37,554 bases of DNA, from the NCBI RefSeq assembly GCF_025766255.1, contig NW_026516888.1, forward strand, positions 1 to 37,554, in the 5' to 3' direction. The position numbers were made by a program, and so were the translations under genes. Within the stretch, counting starts at the first letter, position 1. Each line of letters begins with the position of its first letter. The notes under the pieces were generated by a model that searched no databases, was not told the DNA's origin, and worked only from the letters and a program-made list of their open reading frames with translations. The stretch is from Zychaea mexicana. Lineage: Eukaryota > Mucoromycota > Mucoromycetes > Mucorales > Lichtheimiaceae. Below are positions 20,668 through 31,767 of the stretch, piece by piece.

Positions 20668-23095
20668 AAAAACATGGTGACACGGTAACAGATTGTTTTA
20701 TATCAATGTTAAAAATGTAAGTGGGATAGTCAAACTTGATATTTACATCATCTTACTTCCTTTTTTTTTTGTAGCGCAATTGTAATTGGAACTGACAAAC
20801 AAGAATAAAAAAAAGTGTAATTGGATTTTTCTTTCAATAATAAAAAAAGAATCATGAGAGATTAAAAGAATATTTTATTATATTATAATTAGCAATTAGT
20901 ACCAGTTCTTTTTTTGTCGTTGGTCGAACAAAACTGGAACAAATCTATTTGCATCAGTTTAAGTAGTATAGTACGTTGTTACTATTATTAACAAATAAAG
21001 AGTCTTTTAACCGCTTCTATATTGTACCGCTATATAAATACACATATAATATATTGTTGTTATCGTATACCGCATATTAATATTATTTACAACCCTATTA
21101 CTTGGTAGCAAAAGAAAATGCTTTTTACCCGGAGAATGGACTACAACATTAATTAATCAGTGTAAAAGAAAAGTTACTATAGACAATTTCAGCATAATCA
21201 ACATCGATGCTTTAATAATGGACAAATTATGCGAAAGTTATATGGGCAAGCGCTGCCTCGTCTGAGTTAAATCAGACCGTTTTGGGTTTAGCCTTGGTTT
21301 AGTATATATGCTAGGGTGCTACTTAACTACACAACTTCTTTTTTTCTGTTTGCTAACTCTTTATCTCTATTGTGTGCGTGTGTCTAGATAAAATATAAAT
21401 ATGGTTTCGGCACAGATGGTAAGACATGGAAGGAGGGGGAACGAGCCAACCTGGCCGCAAAAGATAAACACTTTTTGGTAGGGGCTGAAACATTAATCGA
21501 TGGGAACGCACAGTTACTGTTTTGGAACAACAATCCCGTTTATAGATCAATGCAATTTTTTTTTATTTTCGGATATGTACAAGTATGCTTTTTGTATGTG
21601 AAGAACTTTTCAGGATATGCAATTGAGGGTATTTTCTTTGTGTATGTGTGATATTTTGTTTTGCGCTTGGTCCTTTTTTTTGTTGTTGTGATGATTAACC
21701 AAAAAGTCATTGTCTCTTTATAAGTATTCCTTTGGACAGTAACAAAAAAAGCTGCTTAGATGTGAAAATTATTCTGCCCACAAACAGAATTTAGGTTTGA
21801 AGAATTGTTTCTATACACAAATTTCGTTATGTGTTATAATTGAAACATCAGTATGCATTAGCTGAATATACTTTTCGTTAAAGAAGATTATATAATGATA
21901 TAATAAGGTTGAACGAAATGATATATATATTTATAAAAAAAAATGTAAAGCAATATACAAGAACAAAAAAAATTGCACTCGACCTTACGAGCGAATTGTG
22001 AACTTTTTTTTTTGTCATACCGTTTGTATGGATTACCTCCATGGATATGTTCGTATCCATATTGTTGCATTATCTTTTTCTCCCAGATTACACAAAAGAC
22101 TGACTCTATAGCCATGTGGTAATCCCCAGGTTTCCATGGTAAAAAAAGGGATTAAACAATTTGCGTAATAAAGCGAGAATCTTGGTCAAGCCCAAGATAT
22201 AATCTTAATAATGTTCTAATCCGAAGTACGCGACTCTACTATCACTCATCTATATCATAGAATAATCAACCCAGCTCACATCATCCATAGAAGAGAAAAT
22301 GTATTGTAAATATCATTGTAAAAGGGATAACTTTATTAAAATCTCCAGATAATCTTGTCCATTTTTATTGTTCATATAATACTAGGCTGTTACGTCACTT
22401 TTTGTGTACCTCATTCTGGTATGATGTTGATGTAGCTATCCTGAGGTTGAGTGTCCCGATTAGAATAGACTGAGCGTGCCTCATTAAGTGACCCGTTTTC
22501 AATTAGAGTTTCCACCTTGATGTTATTTTTAAAAAAAATGAAAATTCGCAGATTGACATCATACAATTAATCAATAAGATGCAAGGCAGAAGAAAAACGA
22601 ACAAACTAAAAGTTTGTAGCGGTTCAGGGATTTTTTTTTTCATTTTCTTTGTTTATAAAAAAAAGTGAAGCCGCGAAGGCAACAATAAGCCGCGTAGGCA
22701 ACAAAAAGCCACGAAGGCAATAAAGAGAAAAGAAGAAAGAAAAGAAAGAAAAGAAAGAAAGAGAAAAAAGGTGTCGCTTTTAATTTTTCAGCTTTGTTAT
22801 CTTTGTGGCTTGGCGTCTGAGTTTTTTTTAATTGCGGTTGGGGGACTATCATTTTGGCGGAAGGACTTTGTTACATCATAATTTCAATGGCCATCAATAA
22901 AATCACCTCTTTGTGATTCTTAAAAAAAATTTTGGCGGAAGGATGCAAGGATTCATCACACAAATTTGGTTCAAGAAACTGTAGCTAAACGAGGTATTAT
23001 AGAATTAGATGTAAGTTGTTAGCTGCCAAATAATAATTCACTATGCGCCATTATGATATTATCAGTATGCTAAAATAAATAACTAAGACGCAAAA
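20668..23095. other. TE-2 interior without recognisable genes
   Basis: No ORF here shows a protein motif. I note a hairpin GTCTGA-N6-TCAGAC near 21259-21276 and three tandem ~20-bp units (gccgcgaaggcaacaataa type) at 22668-22727, followed by a purine-rich run. TTTTGGCGGAAGGA occurs twice, near 22852 and 22931. The G+C-poor sequence with frequent homopolymers looks like decayed noncoding DNA. Confidence 0.45.
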
Positions 23096-23202
23096 TTGTA
23101 ATTTGTCATGCGCCAAATTGATAATAACTTTAACGCCAAAATGAAAAAAACCTTAGCGCCAAGTTGAAAAAAGTCAAGCGCCAAATCATAGGAAAAATCC
23201 TG
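23096..23202 (-). repeat. TE-2 right terminal inverted repeat
   Basis: This is the reverse complement of 19027-19135 with a few substitutions. It carries the same four TTTGGCG-type motifs, spaced about 22-30 bp. Confidence 0.85.
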
Positions 23203-23313
23203 TATTTAAAGACGGGATATCATTGTGGGACATGTTTCTCAAACAAGTCGCATTAAAATGGTAGTACGAGGATATTACGAATCTTCCTCTCTTTTCCTCT
23301 TTCTTCTCAAAAA

Positions 23314-24970
23314 TGCTATCTAACAAACGTACTCTGTCCCGCTCCTCTTTAACTTCTTCTATGGATGTTGACATTCATCAGCAAAAGCGTGCTTGAACTA
23401 TCAACCGCACAGGCTCGGAAATAGCAGCTGCTAGTAGTCTTTTGGGTATGTCTGCTGGTGGCCCAGTTGCAGCTCTTACACGTTCTGCAAGCCAATTGTC
23501 TTTGCAAGACAATCTAGGTGAAGGAGGTATGTAATACTTATACTTGCAATGTACAGTAAAAGCACTTCGTATCCTTACACTACTTCTATATGACGTTATT
23601 TCAAAAGGCGAACAATCTGACGAAGCGAGCACTATATCTGGTGCGCGCGTAGAGGCCAATCAGGAGGAAACTCGAAACGCATCGCATGTTGAGGGTAATA
23701 AGGCAAACAGGAAGAGTAAATATCCTAGCTCTTAACATATAGTTTATTGATCTACACAGAGCGCCCCAGAGATCACCGACTAGATTGGGAGGGTGATTTT
23801 GATATGAGTGCCAGTGGTGAGGAGGGCCCTTCAACCACCCGACCTGAGCCTGGAGAGTCCGCTGATGCTAGTGGCAGTAGCAGCAGCTCTCGTAGAATTT
23901 CCCAGCAGCAAGACAACAATGTTAATAAGAAAAGGGGGCCATACAACCCTCCCACAAAAGCCCAGATTGAGCAAGCTTTGGGAGACATGCTTGCAGGAAA
24001 ATCAATGAAGCAAGCTGCTGCTGACAACAACATCAAGTTGAGCACCTTAAGTGGCCGCTCAAATGCCCTCGATAACTTGGTGAAAAAGAAGAGAGGTCCT
24101 AAGGCGAAGGTTCATTTTACCGAAGAAATGAATAGGCATATTTGCAAATATGCGGATGTGAACAGCATTGCATCACATGAACAGGTGTATGAAAAACTCC
24201 AGGAGACCTTTGGCGAGCAAGTTCCTCGGCATGTGATGAAGGAGCATTTGCAGAAAAATTTCCGTATCACCTTGAGACGCCATCAAACGTGGCCAAAGCA
24301 GCAAGAGGATGCAAATCATCTTCGATCTGAGATCGTACACTCTCTTGCTGTAGCAGGCGTCGATCCGCTTAAGTGTGTTTTTGTTGGTGAGGCAGCCTAC
24401 GATGTCGACACAAATCGCAAGTATGGCGATGAAGTCAAAGCAAGAAGCAGAGCTGCCAAAAAGCAGGGTGCTAATCTGCAGATCAAGCAGCGAGTAAAAT
24501 CGGAACTGCCGATAGCAACACGGCTATCTTACCTGGTTGCCATGACGCACAAACAAGTTGTCTACGAAGACTACCAGAAGCTTAGAAAGACGGAAGACGA
24601 CGACGTAAAGAAGTTTGTTCGCACGTTGCTAGCTAAAATGGCGAGCACAGAACTTCAAGGATGGGACATCGTCTTTGATAATGCTTCACGCGAGACCAGA
24701 AAGATGATATCTCAGGTTGTCGAAGCAGGTGGCTCCAGGGCTATCTTCTTGCCACGATGCTCTGATATGAACGAATCACTTAATCCTGTTGAGTGGTTTT
24801 TTTCAACAGTAGAGCTACGGTGTAAGCGGCACAAGACCAATGTGGATGACCCCAATGACTACATCTTCCGCCGATTGGAGCGTGCCATTAGGGATACGCA
24901 AGCAATCGATCTCAACACCATCATCCGCGGTAAGAGCTTGGTTTGCGACTGCAGCATTTGCAGCCTTTAA
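23314..24970 (+). pseudogene. Tc1-like transposase gene A of TE-1
   Basis: Three exons are inferred: 23314-23532, 23609-~23700 and ~23760-24970, joined by GT-AG introns in consistent phase. The product has a Ser/acidic N-terminus, a helix-turn-helix region (TKAQIEQALGDMLAGKSMKQ, AADNNIKLSTLSGR) and a Tc1/IS630 DDE_3-type core: VFVGEAAYDVDTNRKYGD, WDIVFDNASRETRK and NESLNPVEWFFSTVE. In this family the first motif normally has Asp before Glu (DE); here it is Gly (GGT at 24386-24388), one base away from GAT, so the first catalytic Asp is missing. TGA at 23394-23396 interrupts exon 1, probably from CGA. A later ATG at 23446 would avoid it. The C-terminus ends in a short Cys motif (CDCSIC). It is likely inactive as a transposase, though DNA binding might persist. 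Confidence 0.72.
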
Positions 24971-25391
24971 AAACCGTCATTACATTCCTTTTCTCCATTC
25001 ATTCTGTCTATAATCCCTCTTCTGCCTCCATTATTTGTCTCCGTTCTTTATATACTGTATCCATCTCTTCGTCGTTGTCTTTCTTGGTCTTTATGCTCAA
25101 ATTTTTTTCTTCACTATGCTCTATGCTTTCATTTTTCCTCTGACTTGTTCACTATGCCTTCTTCTATTATTTATGTATCTCTTTGCCCGCTTCCCTTTAT
25201 ACTTTCTTTTTCTTCAAGCCCGTAACCTTTTATGCTAGTACTTCCCCATGCATTGAATATATGTCTCTATGAATATATACTTTATAAAAGAAAAAACGAT
25301 TGATTGATTTTGGAAGTGTAGTGAAAATTAATCAAGAAAATCTACAAACAGAGATATAAAAAAGGGAAAAGGGGTAGTATCGGTTTTGAAT
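24971..25391. other. Convergent intergenic region between genes A and B
   Basis: The pyrimidine-rich stretch holds the 3' ends of the convergent genes A and B. No further gene is seen. Short ORFs here are Phe/Leu/Ser-rich readings of the pyrimidine runs. Confidence 0.5.
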
Positions 25392-27050
25392 TTAGAGGTT
25401 GTCCTCACGAGCAAGGCAGCGGTCAAAGTATTCGATCGAGTGGTCAATATAGCCAACGTAATCGCGTGGTGTAACTTTACTAATTGCCATCGCCAATCGA
25501 TCATCTATATCCTTCATCTGGTCTGTGTTGGTATACTCAGACTGGCTGTCCCCTGTATTCTGATGCTGTAGCTGGTGCTGGATGTTAACGCGTCTGAAGC
25601 CGAACTTGACCTTTGAGAAAAATTCCTCGATTGGATTTAGAAAAGGAGAATAACGTGGTAACAGGACAAGGCGATATCCACGGTCAGCCACCTTGTTGCG
25701 GATATATTCTGCCGTATGGATTGCTGCATTGTCACATATAATATTCCAACCCTTGCCTTAAAGGTTTCTTTTATCGAGCTCGTCCATTACCATGGTCAGA
25801 AAAGCATAAAAGTCCTGGGTTTTTGTTCCGCCTCCTTTTCCTCCTTTGTTGATCTTCGTACATATCTTGACAGCGCCAGTGTAGCTAATGGCTGCAAGCA
25901 TAGAGCGCGATCGGGCATACATCTGTGGAACGATAACATGTGCTACTTCCCCTGCAGGTGCCCATGCATAGTTTCGTCGCATATTTGCCATGAAAGATGC
26001 CTCATCAACAAAAACACTGTTGAGCCTATAGTCGACGATGCCGGTTTGGATATTATCACGAACAAATGCGGCACGCCTATCCTTTGTTTCCTAATTTGTG
26101 CGGCGTTCTCGATAGATGTGCGCTCGTTTGATTGTTATACGGAGCTTGTGTACGAGATGACGGTAAATTGTTGAGACAGCTAATAGCAGCCCAAATTCCT
26201 TGAAATATAATTCCTGTAGCTGCTCTAGGGTTGCTGTGTTGATCGTTTCACGGTCTTTACAAGGAACTTGCTTCCAGCTTCTGTAATCTTTGATGGTCGT
26301 GTCTTTTTGTGTTTTATAGGCTCGGCGTTACCATCTCGTGTTTGGAATCGATAATCATGATCTCTGATGGTGCTCGCTGCTAGTCCTAACATCTCGGATG
26401 CCTTCTTGTTGGTCGCTCCACACAACTTTAAATAAAGAGCCTGGTCTTTGATATCTGACGAGTGCAACGCATTTTTGCCTCGTGAAATTTTGGGTGCTTT
26501 GGCTTGTTTGCGGCTACCTTTGGCAAACTGTAAAGAACTGATATTATCTTCATCAGTATTCATTGGAGTAAATGTCGTATCGATCGAGCGCAATTGATGC
26601 TCATCATCATCAACTTCATGGCCGTCATCAGAATCGCTACTGCTGTCCTCATCAGTATCACTGCTAACGCCATCATTCTCCTGTATAAGCCACGTAGGGT
26701 CGCTAGGAAAGCTGACAATTTCGTAACTGCCCAGCTCCTCAGAGCTGGACAAAAGTTACTTCTTCCTCCATCTCAATATCCTCGTTTGGAATCGAGGTCG
26801 CGCTACCTGTAGCTAGTTAACGAATTGATTAGAGAGATTTTTAGCTACAGTATGTACGTATGTAAAAAAAAAGAATCAGGTATACCAGGAGTTTCGGTGC
26901 TACTATTCAACTGCATCTGCGTCATAGCTTTTTGAATCAGCCGAAGTGACCGTCTAGTGCCTCTACTAGCTGTGGTTGTCGGGAGCGTTTTTTTATTGCT
27001 CTCGGGGTGAAAGGGCGTTGGATTTCTTTTGATGTTGGCGTGTTTTCATG
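25392..27050 (-). pseudogene. Tc1-like transposase gene B of TE-1 (broken)
   Basis: This gene is read leftward. A probable first exon lies near 27050-26891 (TSRGTRRSLRLIQKAMTQ). The main part starts near 26752 with an acidic Ser-rich region (DEDSSSDSDDGHEVDDDEH). A helix-turn-helix follows (QALYLKLCGATNKKASEMLG), then the DDE_3 core: first Asp in VFVDEASFMANMRRNYAW, second in IICDNAAIHTAEY and Glu in SPFLNPIEEFFSKVK, so all three catalytic residues are present. Lesions: a one-base shift near 26250, TAG at 26091-26093 and TAA at 25758-25760. It is convergent with gene A and clearly a different lineage from it. Either one is the original transposase of TE-1 or both arrived separately. Confidence 0.75.
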
Positions 27051-27341
27051 ATATAGAATGAAGAAGCGAAAAAAGAGGGTGCTCAATGTTTATTGAAGTA
27101 TCTTTGTATTTAAAAAGTGTCGTTGTAACACATACCATCTCAATGTAAAAGTAAAAACATGTAACTGTAAACAAATAAGCTCTTCGTAAGTTCTTTAGAA
27201 CAATTAACTTTACTCTATAATGATGTGGTATATACAAGCATTCTCATAGTTGACATCTTTTGCAACATATGCAGGTTTCTTCTTTATTTTTCGTAGTAGC
27301 ATTAACCATTATGGGAGACTTTATGGTGTTATGCTCATCAA

Positions 27342-27656
27342 CTATGGCAAAGATATGATGGGATTGACACAAACGTCTCTTTTCATATTTATAGTTGTAC
27401 CTGGTTTACTAAGGTGCTTTTTGCTAGTTGTCACTAAGCTTAGACGCTTCATTTTCGCGGTTAGGATGCTGATTTCATACTCATCAGGGACCCATTTTTG
27501 CTGCAAGAGCTTGACATCATCCGTAAACGAACGTAGACCAGCAAGCGATTCTTTAAGCTCTTTCGGCGAGGGCTCCTGTACTTTTTTTGACGCGCTTTTC
27601 CTGGAAGCTGAAGTTTTTTTGACTTTGTCGGTCTTGTTTCGGTTTATTCTTCCCAT
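27342..27656 (-). CDS. Small Lys-rich ORF at the right end of TE-1
   Basis: ATG at 27656 opens a ~100-residue frame. The N-terminus is strongly basic (INRNKTDKVKKTSASRKS, KKVQEPSPKELKESL), followed by a predicted helix (LRSFTDDVKLLQQKW) and YEISILTAKMKRLSL. A splice donor (CAG|GTACAA) near 27390 suggests that the coding sequence continues leftward in another exon. I do not recognise the family. Its position next to the inverted repeat and its basic N-terminus would suit a DNA-binding accessory protein, but that is a guess. Confidence 0.4.
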   Translation of the reverse strand: MGRINRNKTDKVKKTSASRKSASKKVQEPSPKELKESLAGLRSFTDDVKLLQQKWVPDEYEISILTAKMKRLSLVTTSKKHLSKPGTTINMKRDVCVNPIISLP

Positions 27657-27781
27657 AGGATGTGCAAACGGTGAAAAAAAGCCCGTTCAATATTTTTAAA
27701 AAGCTTTAAGTACCAGAAAAGGGTACCGACAGATACTTATAATACATAGGCACTCGGATGAACACCAACACATCCGATTCT

Positions 27782-28334
27782 GGCGTCAAATGGCGTGAAC
27801 TTATCATCACTTAACTCAGTTGCGAAATACTTGCTTTCCAGTTACGAATGCGAGATGCCATTGCGAACAATGCTATTTCTCCTGTACGAATTTGATTTTC
27901 TTCAGTGCGAATAATTAGTTAGCACCATAGCGAACTACTGCTTGCCCCATGCGAAAAATAGGCACTTCCATAAACGAACATTCGTACACCCGAGAATGAA
28001 AATATAGTTGCTCAGTAACGAACATCTTCTTGCCCACTACGAAAAAAAATATTCCTACTTGTGAAGTTCGGGTAACCCAGATACGAATAAGCTGTTGCCC
28101 AGATACGAAAAATAGCCAGCCCGTAAACGGAACCGATTCCAAAAAACTTTTCGCCCGTTTACTAAAGCTGTTGTCCCACAAACTAAAAGCTTGTCCCACA
28201 AACCAAAAACCACCCACCCCCATACGAAAAATCTGCCACCCATATACCAAAAAATGCTCCTCCTACATACCAAAAATATCCTTCAAAGTACGAAGAAATA
28301 GATGGCCGGCATTGGTATCGAATGCAAAATCCTG
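27782..28334 (-). repeat. TE-1 right terminal inverted repeat with TTCG array
   Basis: This is the reverse complement of 18458-19013 with scattered substitutions and small indels. It carries the same degenerate array of CGAA/CCCA (TTCG/TGGG on the other strand) motifs. Confidence 0.85.
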
Positions 28335-28336
28335 TA

Positions 28337-29246
28337 AATAGATTATCTGCCACACACGATGGAGCATGTCTGACTCGGAGTTTACATCTCTTTTTAAAAA
28401 ACTATAATGATATAGTTCCAATGCATTTATAATTGAGGTTTTCAACCAATAAACTTCTGGATCTTGTTTTGGGTCGAATACTTGTTCGTTCACTTTGTTC
28501 CAAAGGTCATCTAATGTGGTCTATTTAAATTATTCATATCATTTAACATTTTTTTAGTGTATGTTTTGTTTTGTTTTGTTATATTACCAAATTATCAAAC
28601 TGTTGCAAATATTTTTCCATCTTTGATGACAAGGGTGGCAATTTTGGTGGGTTGAGATTAATGATTTCTTCTCTTTCTTCTTCAGTGAAATAAGTGGACC
28701 AAATTGGATCCAAAGGGTCCATTATCATGGAGTGTGCACCTCTAAAAATGCTATAAAATAAATAAATGTTGTATATCAACAACAAAAGAAAATCGCTAAT
28801 GACAAATGAAAATAAAATATGTACGTACTGTTCCAACTTGTTCTCATTTGCACATTGTTGCATCACTTTTTCAACTCTTCTACCAGTACATGATAACGTC
28901 CACATTTTTTTATCGATTAAACCTTCATAAACTGAATCAACGTTATCGGCTTCGATTACTGATAACAAATGACGTCCTGAATTGTTGCTGCTGCTTGTAC
29001 TTGATGTTGTAGATAGTTTTTGTGATTCAGAAGTTGGTGTCTATGTTATGAACGTATAATCGTATATACACAAAAAAATAGTGTTGAAAAAAAAAGTTTG
29101 TAAAAAATAACCAAATGGTTTAAAATGGAATGCATCAAAAACACAAAAAGCAACAATAATAACAAAGATCTATATGGACGTACCTATGAATCAAAAACCT
29201 CAACGGATGTAGGACTATTGATGACAGCAGAATGGTTGATGCAGTT
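28337..29246 (-). pseudogene. Right-arm copy of the arm gene, exons 1-4
   Basis: This is the N-terminal part of the duplicated arm gene in reverse orientation, collinear with 7044-7947. Exon 1 ends in TAG (29184-29186) where the left copy has CAG, a single C-to-T difference that adds a stop. Exon 4 is cut by TE-1. With the pieces at 18244-18455 and 13524-14193 it makes one gene split over about 15.7 kb. Confidence 0.65.
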
Positions 29247-29681
29247 GAGTATAGCTTAGTACCAATCGGGGTTACCCAAAACCTTAAAATGGTGAAAGAA
29301 ATAATGCTCAGTAAGCAACATGAAGAAATATACTCATAACAATAATAATCGAGTGATGTTGAGAGAAAGAAAAAAGAGTTATACTAACGGGTTTTTTATC
29401 TAAACTTGCGGCAACCGACTTGTACTTCCTGCTCTAATACTGCTTAATATCAAAGTCTTTTGGGTAAATATGCTTGGGTACTTCAGTTGTTACAAAATGT
29501 TCGAGTGTTAGGTATTCCACAGAGTCAAAATATTGTAAAAGCGCTATGATAACCAGAAAAGTAGTTAGTTCGTAGTCACCAAACAGCTATTTTTTAAGTC
29601 AAAGATTCTTTACAATCTGTATTGGTGTCGTTGGTTTCCATGGTGAAGAGTAAGGGTTAGTTTCTTAGAAACAGGCTTTTT

Positions 29682-29823
29682 GGGGCAGGTCTATTTGCAC
29701 ACCCCCTCGTGATGTGCGTGACTTAACATTGTCTATTATATTATAGATAGATTGGCAATAGTGTGATGTCTGCTCATTTGGATCTCAAGTCAATAGAGGG
29801 GTGGTGCAAATAGCCGTTCCCCC
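29682..29823. mobile_element. 142-bp MITE-like element, right-arm twin
   Basis: This is the reverse-complement twin of 6464-6605, nearly identical and at the equivalent arm position. It supports duplication or conversion of the arms after this small element inserted. Confidence 0.55.
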
Positions 29824-30169
29824 ATGGACACAAACAAGTGATCATTGTGCATGCCTTGCCTTCATCAAATGTCCGTTTGGTCTCTACACAATGAGAGGGT
29901 TTTTTTTGTTCTTTTATTTTTTTTAAGCTAAGACCGCTACTGTCATTATTATCATAGAAATGTCCAAGTGATCGAGGATTAATTCTTATACGGAGATTTA
30001 TAGCATTTCTATGAAACCTATCACATTTCTGAGAAACCTGCTACATTTTATATATTAAACGTATTTAAATGAAACCTCTATTTAATCTTTATTTTAATAC
30101 TTAATGTTTTTAATTTGAAAATCTTTTAATATTTGTTGTTCATTGAAATCTCTTTCACTTCACTTTTAC

Positions 30170-30440
30170 CTTTTTTTCTTTTTTTTCTATTTATAGTTTG
30201 ATATTTAGGAAAATCTACCTCTACATTATTTTTAATTATATTCTCATCATTACTTTCTTCATCATTATCTTCATCTATAATCATTTTATCCCTTTCTAAT
30301 GATAAATCTGAAAAATCTTTTTGTAATTCAGAAATAATTTTAATTTTTCCATTTGCTTTATTTCATTATTTAACACAAATTCTTCATTGGGATCTTTTCT
30401 AATAGGGTAGAAAAAGTTATTATCAGTTAATAGTATACAT
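30170..30440 (-). pseudogene. Remnant of DDE/chromodomain transposase
   Basis: Read on the minus strand, LTDNNFFYPIRKDPNEEF matches the segment after the second catalytic Asp in copy R (TDDNFIYPIRKEPGE). An acidic then Lys-rich linker follows (DNDEESNDENII, RKKKKR) like that before the chromodomain. The region with the catalytic Glu is missing and the frame shifts between the two parts. This identifies the host element as a deletion derivative of the same broad family. Confidence 0.65.
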
Positions 30441-31560
30441 TTCCTATTACATAGTTTTTCATTTTACTAATTATGTCCTTCATTATATCATTTAATAAAA
30501 TTAATATAAATATTTAATTCCAGGAGTTCTTGCGAACTTCCTCATTAATATTTATTATTATTTTATAACCAAATAGTAAAATGTCAAAAATAAATTTATT
30601 TATTTTTTGACAATCTACTTGTAGATTTAATTTTACTGTTTATTTATTTTATTATATTTACTTTATTATATTTATTTTATTAATAGATATTGATTTAAAA
30701 ATATAATAAAAAAGTAATGTGAAACAGTTCTTTTAAAATTTAAAACTCCGATGATTAGTAACATAGTGATAAATTAATTTTTTGAAATAAGTAGATTTTA
30801 AAACAGAAGCATTTTCTAAAAAAATAAAACATGAATTCATAATGAAATTTGCTTTAGCGAATTTTATGTAAATAAATAATCATGTTTTCTTTTTCACTCA
30901 AAATTCACTGTCACATAATAAAATTTCTTGTTACTATGTTTATACAAAATTAATATATCACTAAGTGTCATTTTCATCCCAAACCTATAGAACTATAATT
31001 TCATTTATTACTATAGTAACTACTATATATGTACCTACAATAACTATTTTTGTAAAAATAATAAGGATCAAGTATAGAATACAGAGATATTATAAATTCT
31101 GCTACTCTAAAAAATTAAACTTAAATTTTTATTTAAATAAAAAAATAAATATAAAAAGGGCTTTATAAATAATATAAATATTCATCTCCTTTTGTTTATT
31201 TGTTATATTTGTTTGTTATGTTTGTTTGTTAATAGCAATAAATGCATTATGAAATGGATTTTTGAAAATAAATAAAAAGATTAGTTTTATTATAAAAAAA
31301 TAAAAAATAAAATTTAGAAATAATGATTATTATTTATTCCTTTTTTTATTTACTATTAAAATTACATTTATTTTAAATAAGAAAGCCTTTAGAACAAATT
31401 TTAATTTATATACTCTCAGAATTATAAATAAAGTAAATTTAATGATTATTTAATAATCTTAATATAAATTTATTATGTATAATAGTAGTAGTTAAAGATC
31501 AAATTAAAAAACTTAATTAAATTAAAAGTAATATAAAATCTTTTCTTCAATAGATAAATA

Positions 31561-31767
31561 TTAAGATTTAATTATTTTGTTTTTGCTAATTATAATTAAT
31601 AACTCTTCTTCTTCTTTCTTCCAGTCTTCAAATCTTTGATTTGAATCTAAGAACGAAGTTCTTCTAGAACCTTCAGGTTCAACATTAACTAAATTAATAT
31701 TAATATAAAAAATACCAGCTGATATTTTTTCTAATAGTAATATTATATTCAGATTTGCTTTGCTCAT
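31561..31767 (-). CDS. 68-residue ORF of unknown function
   Basis: ATG 31767 opens a short frame with less extreme A+T codon use than its surroundings. It has a hydrophobic start (NLNIILLLEKISAGIFYIN), then EPEGSRRTSFLDSNQRFEDW and an acidic helix (KKEEEELLIIISKNK). No family is recognised. It may be an exon or remnant of an accessory protein of the deleted element. Confidence 0.25.
   Translation of the reverse strand: MSKANLNIILLLEKISAGIFYININLVNVEPEGSRRTSFLDSNQRFEDWKKEEEELLIIISKNKIIKS

Larger units (their letters stand above)
19027..23202. mobile_element. TE-2: 4.2-kb TA-flanked element nested in TE-1
   Basis: TA at 19025-19026 and 23203-23204 flank an insert with ends CAGGATTTTTC and its complement. 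Terminal inverted repeats of about 108 bp (19027-19135 and 23096-23202) each hold four TTTGGCG-type motifs. The CAGGATTTT end is shared with TE-1, but the internal motifs differ, so it is a related yet separate family. It has one recognisable gene, the RRM/Pro-rich gene at 19246-20667, and no transposase, so it is probably mobilised in trans. Confidence 0.85.
18458..28334. mobile_element. TE-1: 9.9-kb Tc1-like element with 555-bp inverted repeats
   Basis: The left arm reads gcataaatag without interruption; here TA is duplicated (18456-18457 and 28335-28336) around an insert that begins CAGGATTTTGCATTCG and ends with its complement. TA duplications and CAG ends fit the Tc1/mariner superfamily. 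Removing nested TE-2 leaves about 5.7 kb. It carries transposase gene A (+, 23314-24970), transposase gene B (-, 25392-27050) and a small ORF (-, 27342-27656). It disrupts exon 4 of the right-arm gene. Confidence 0.88.
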
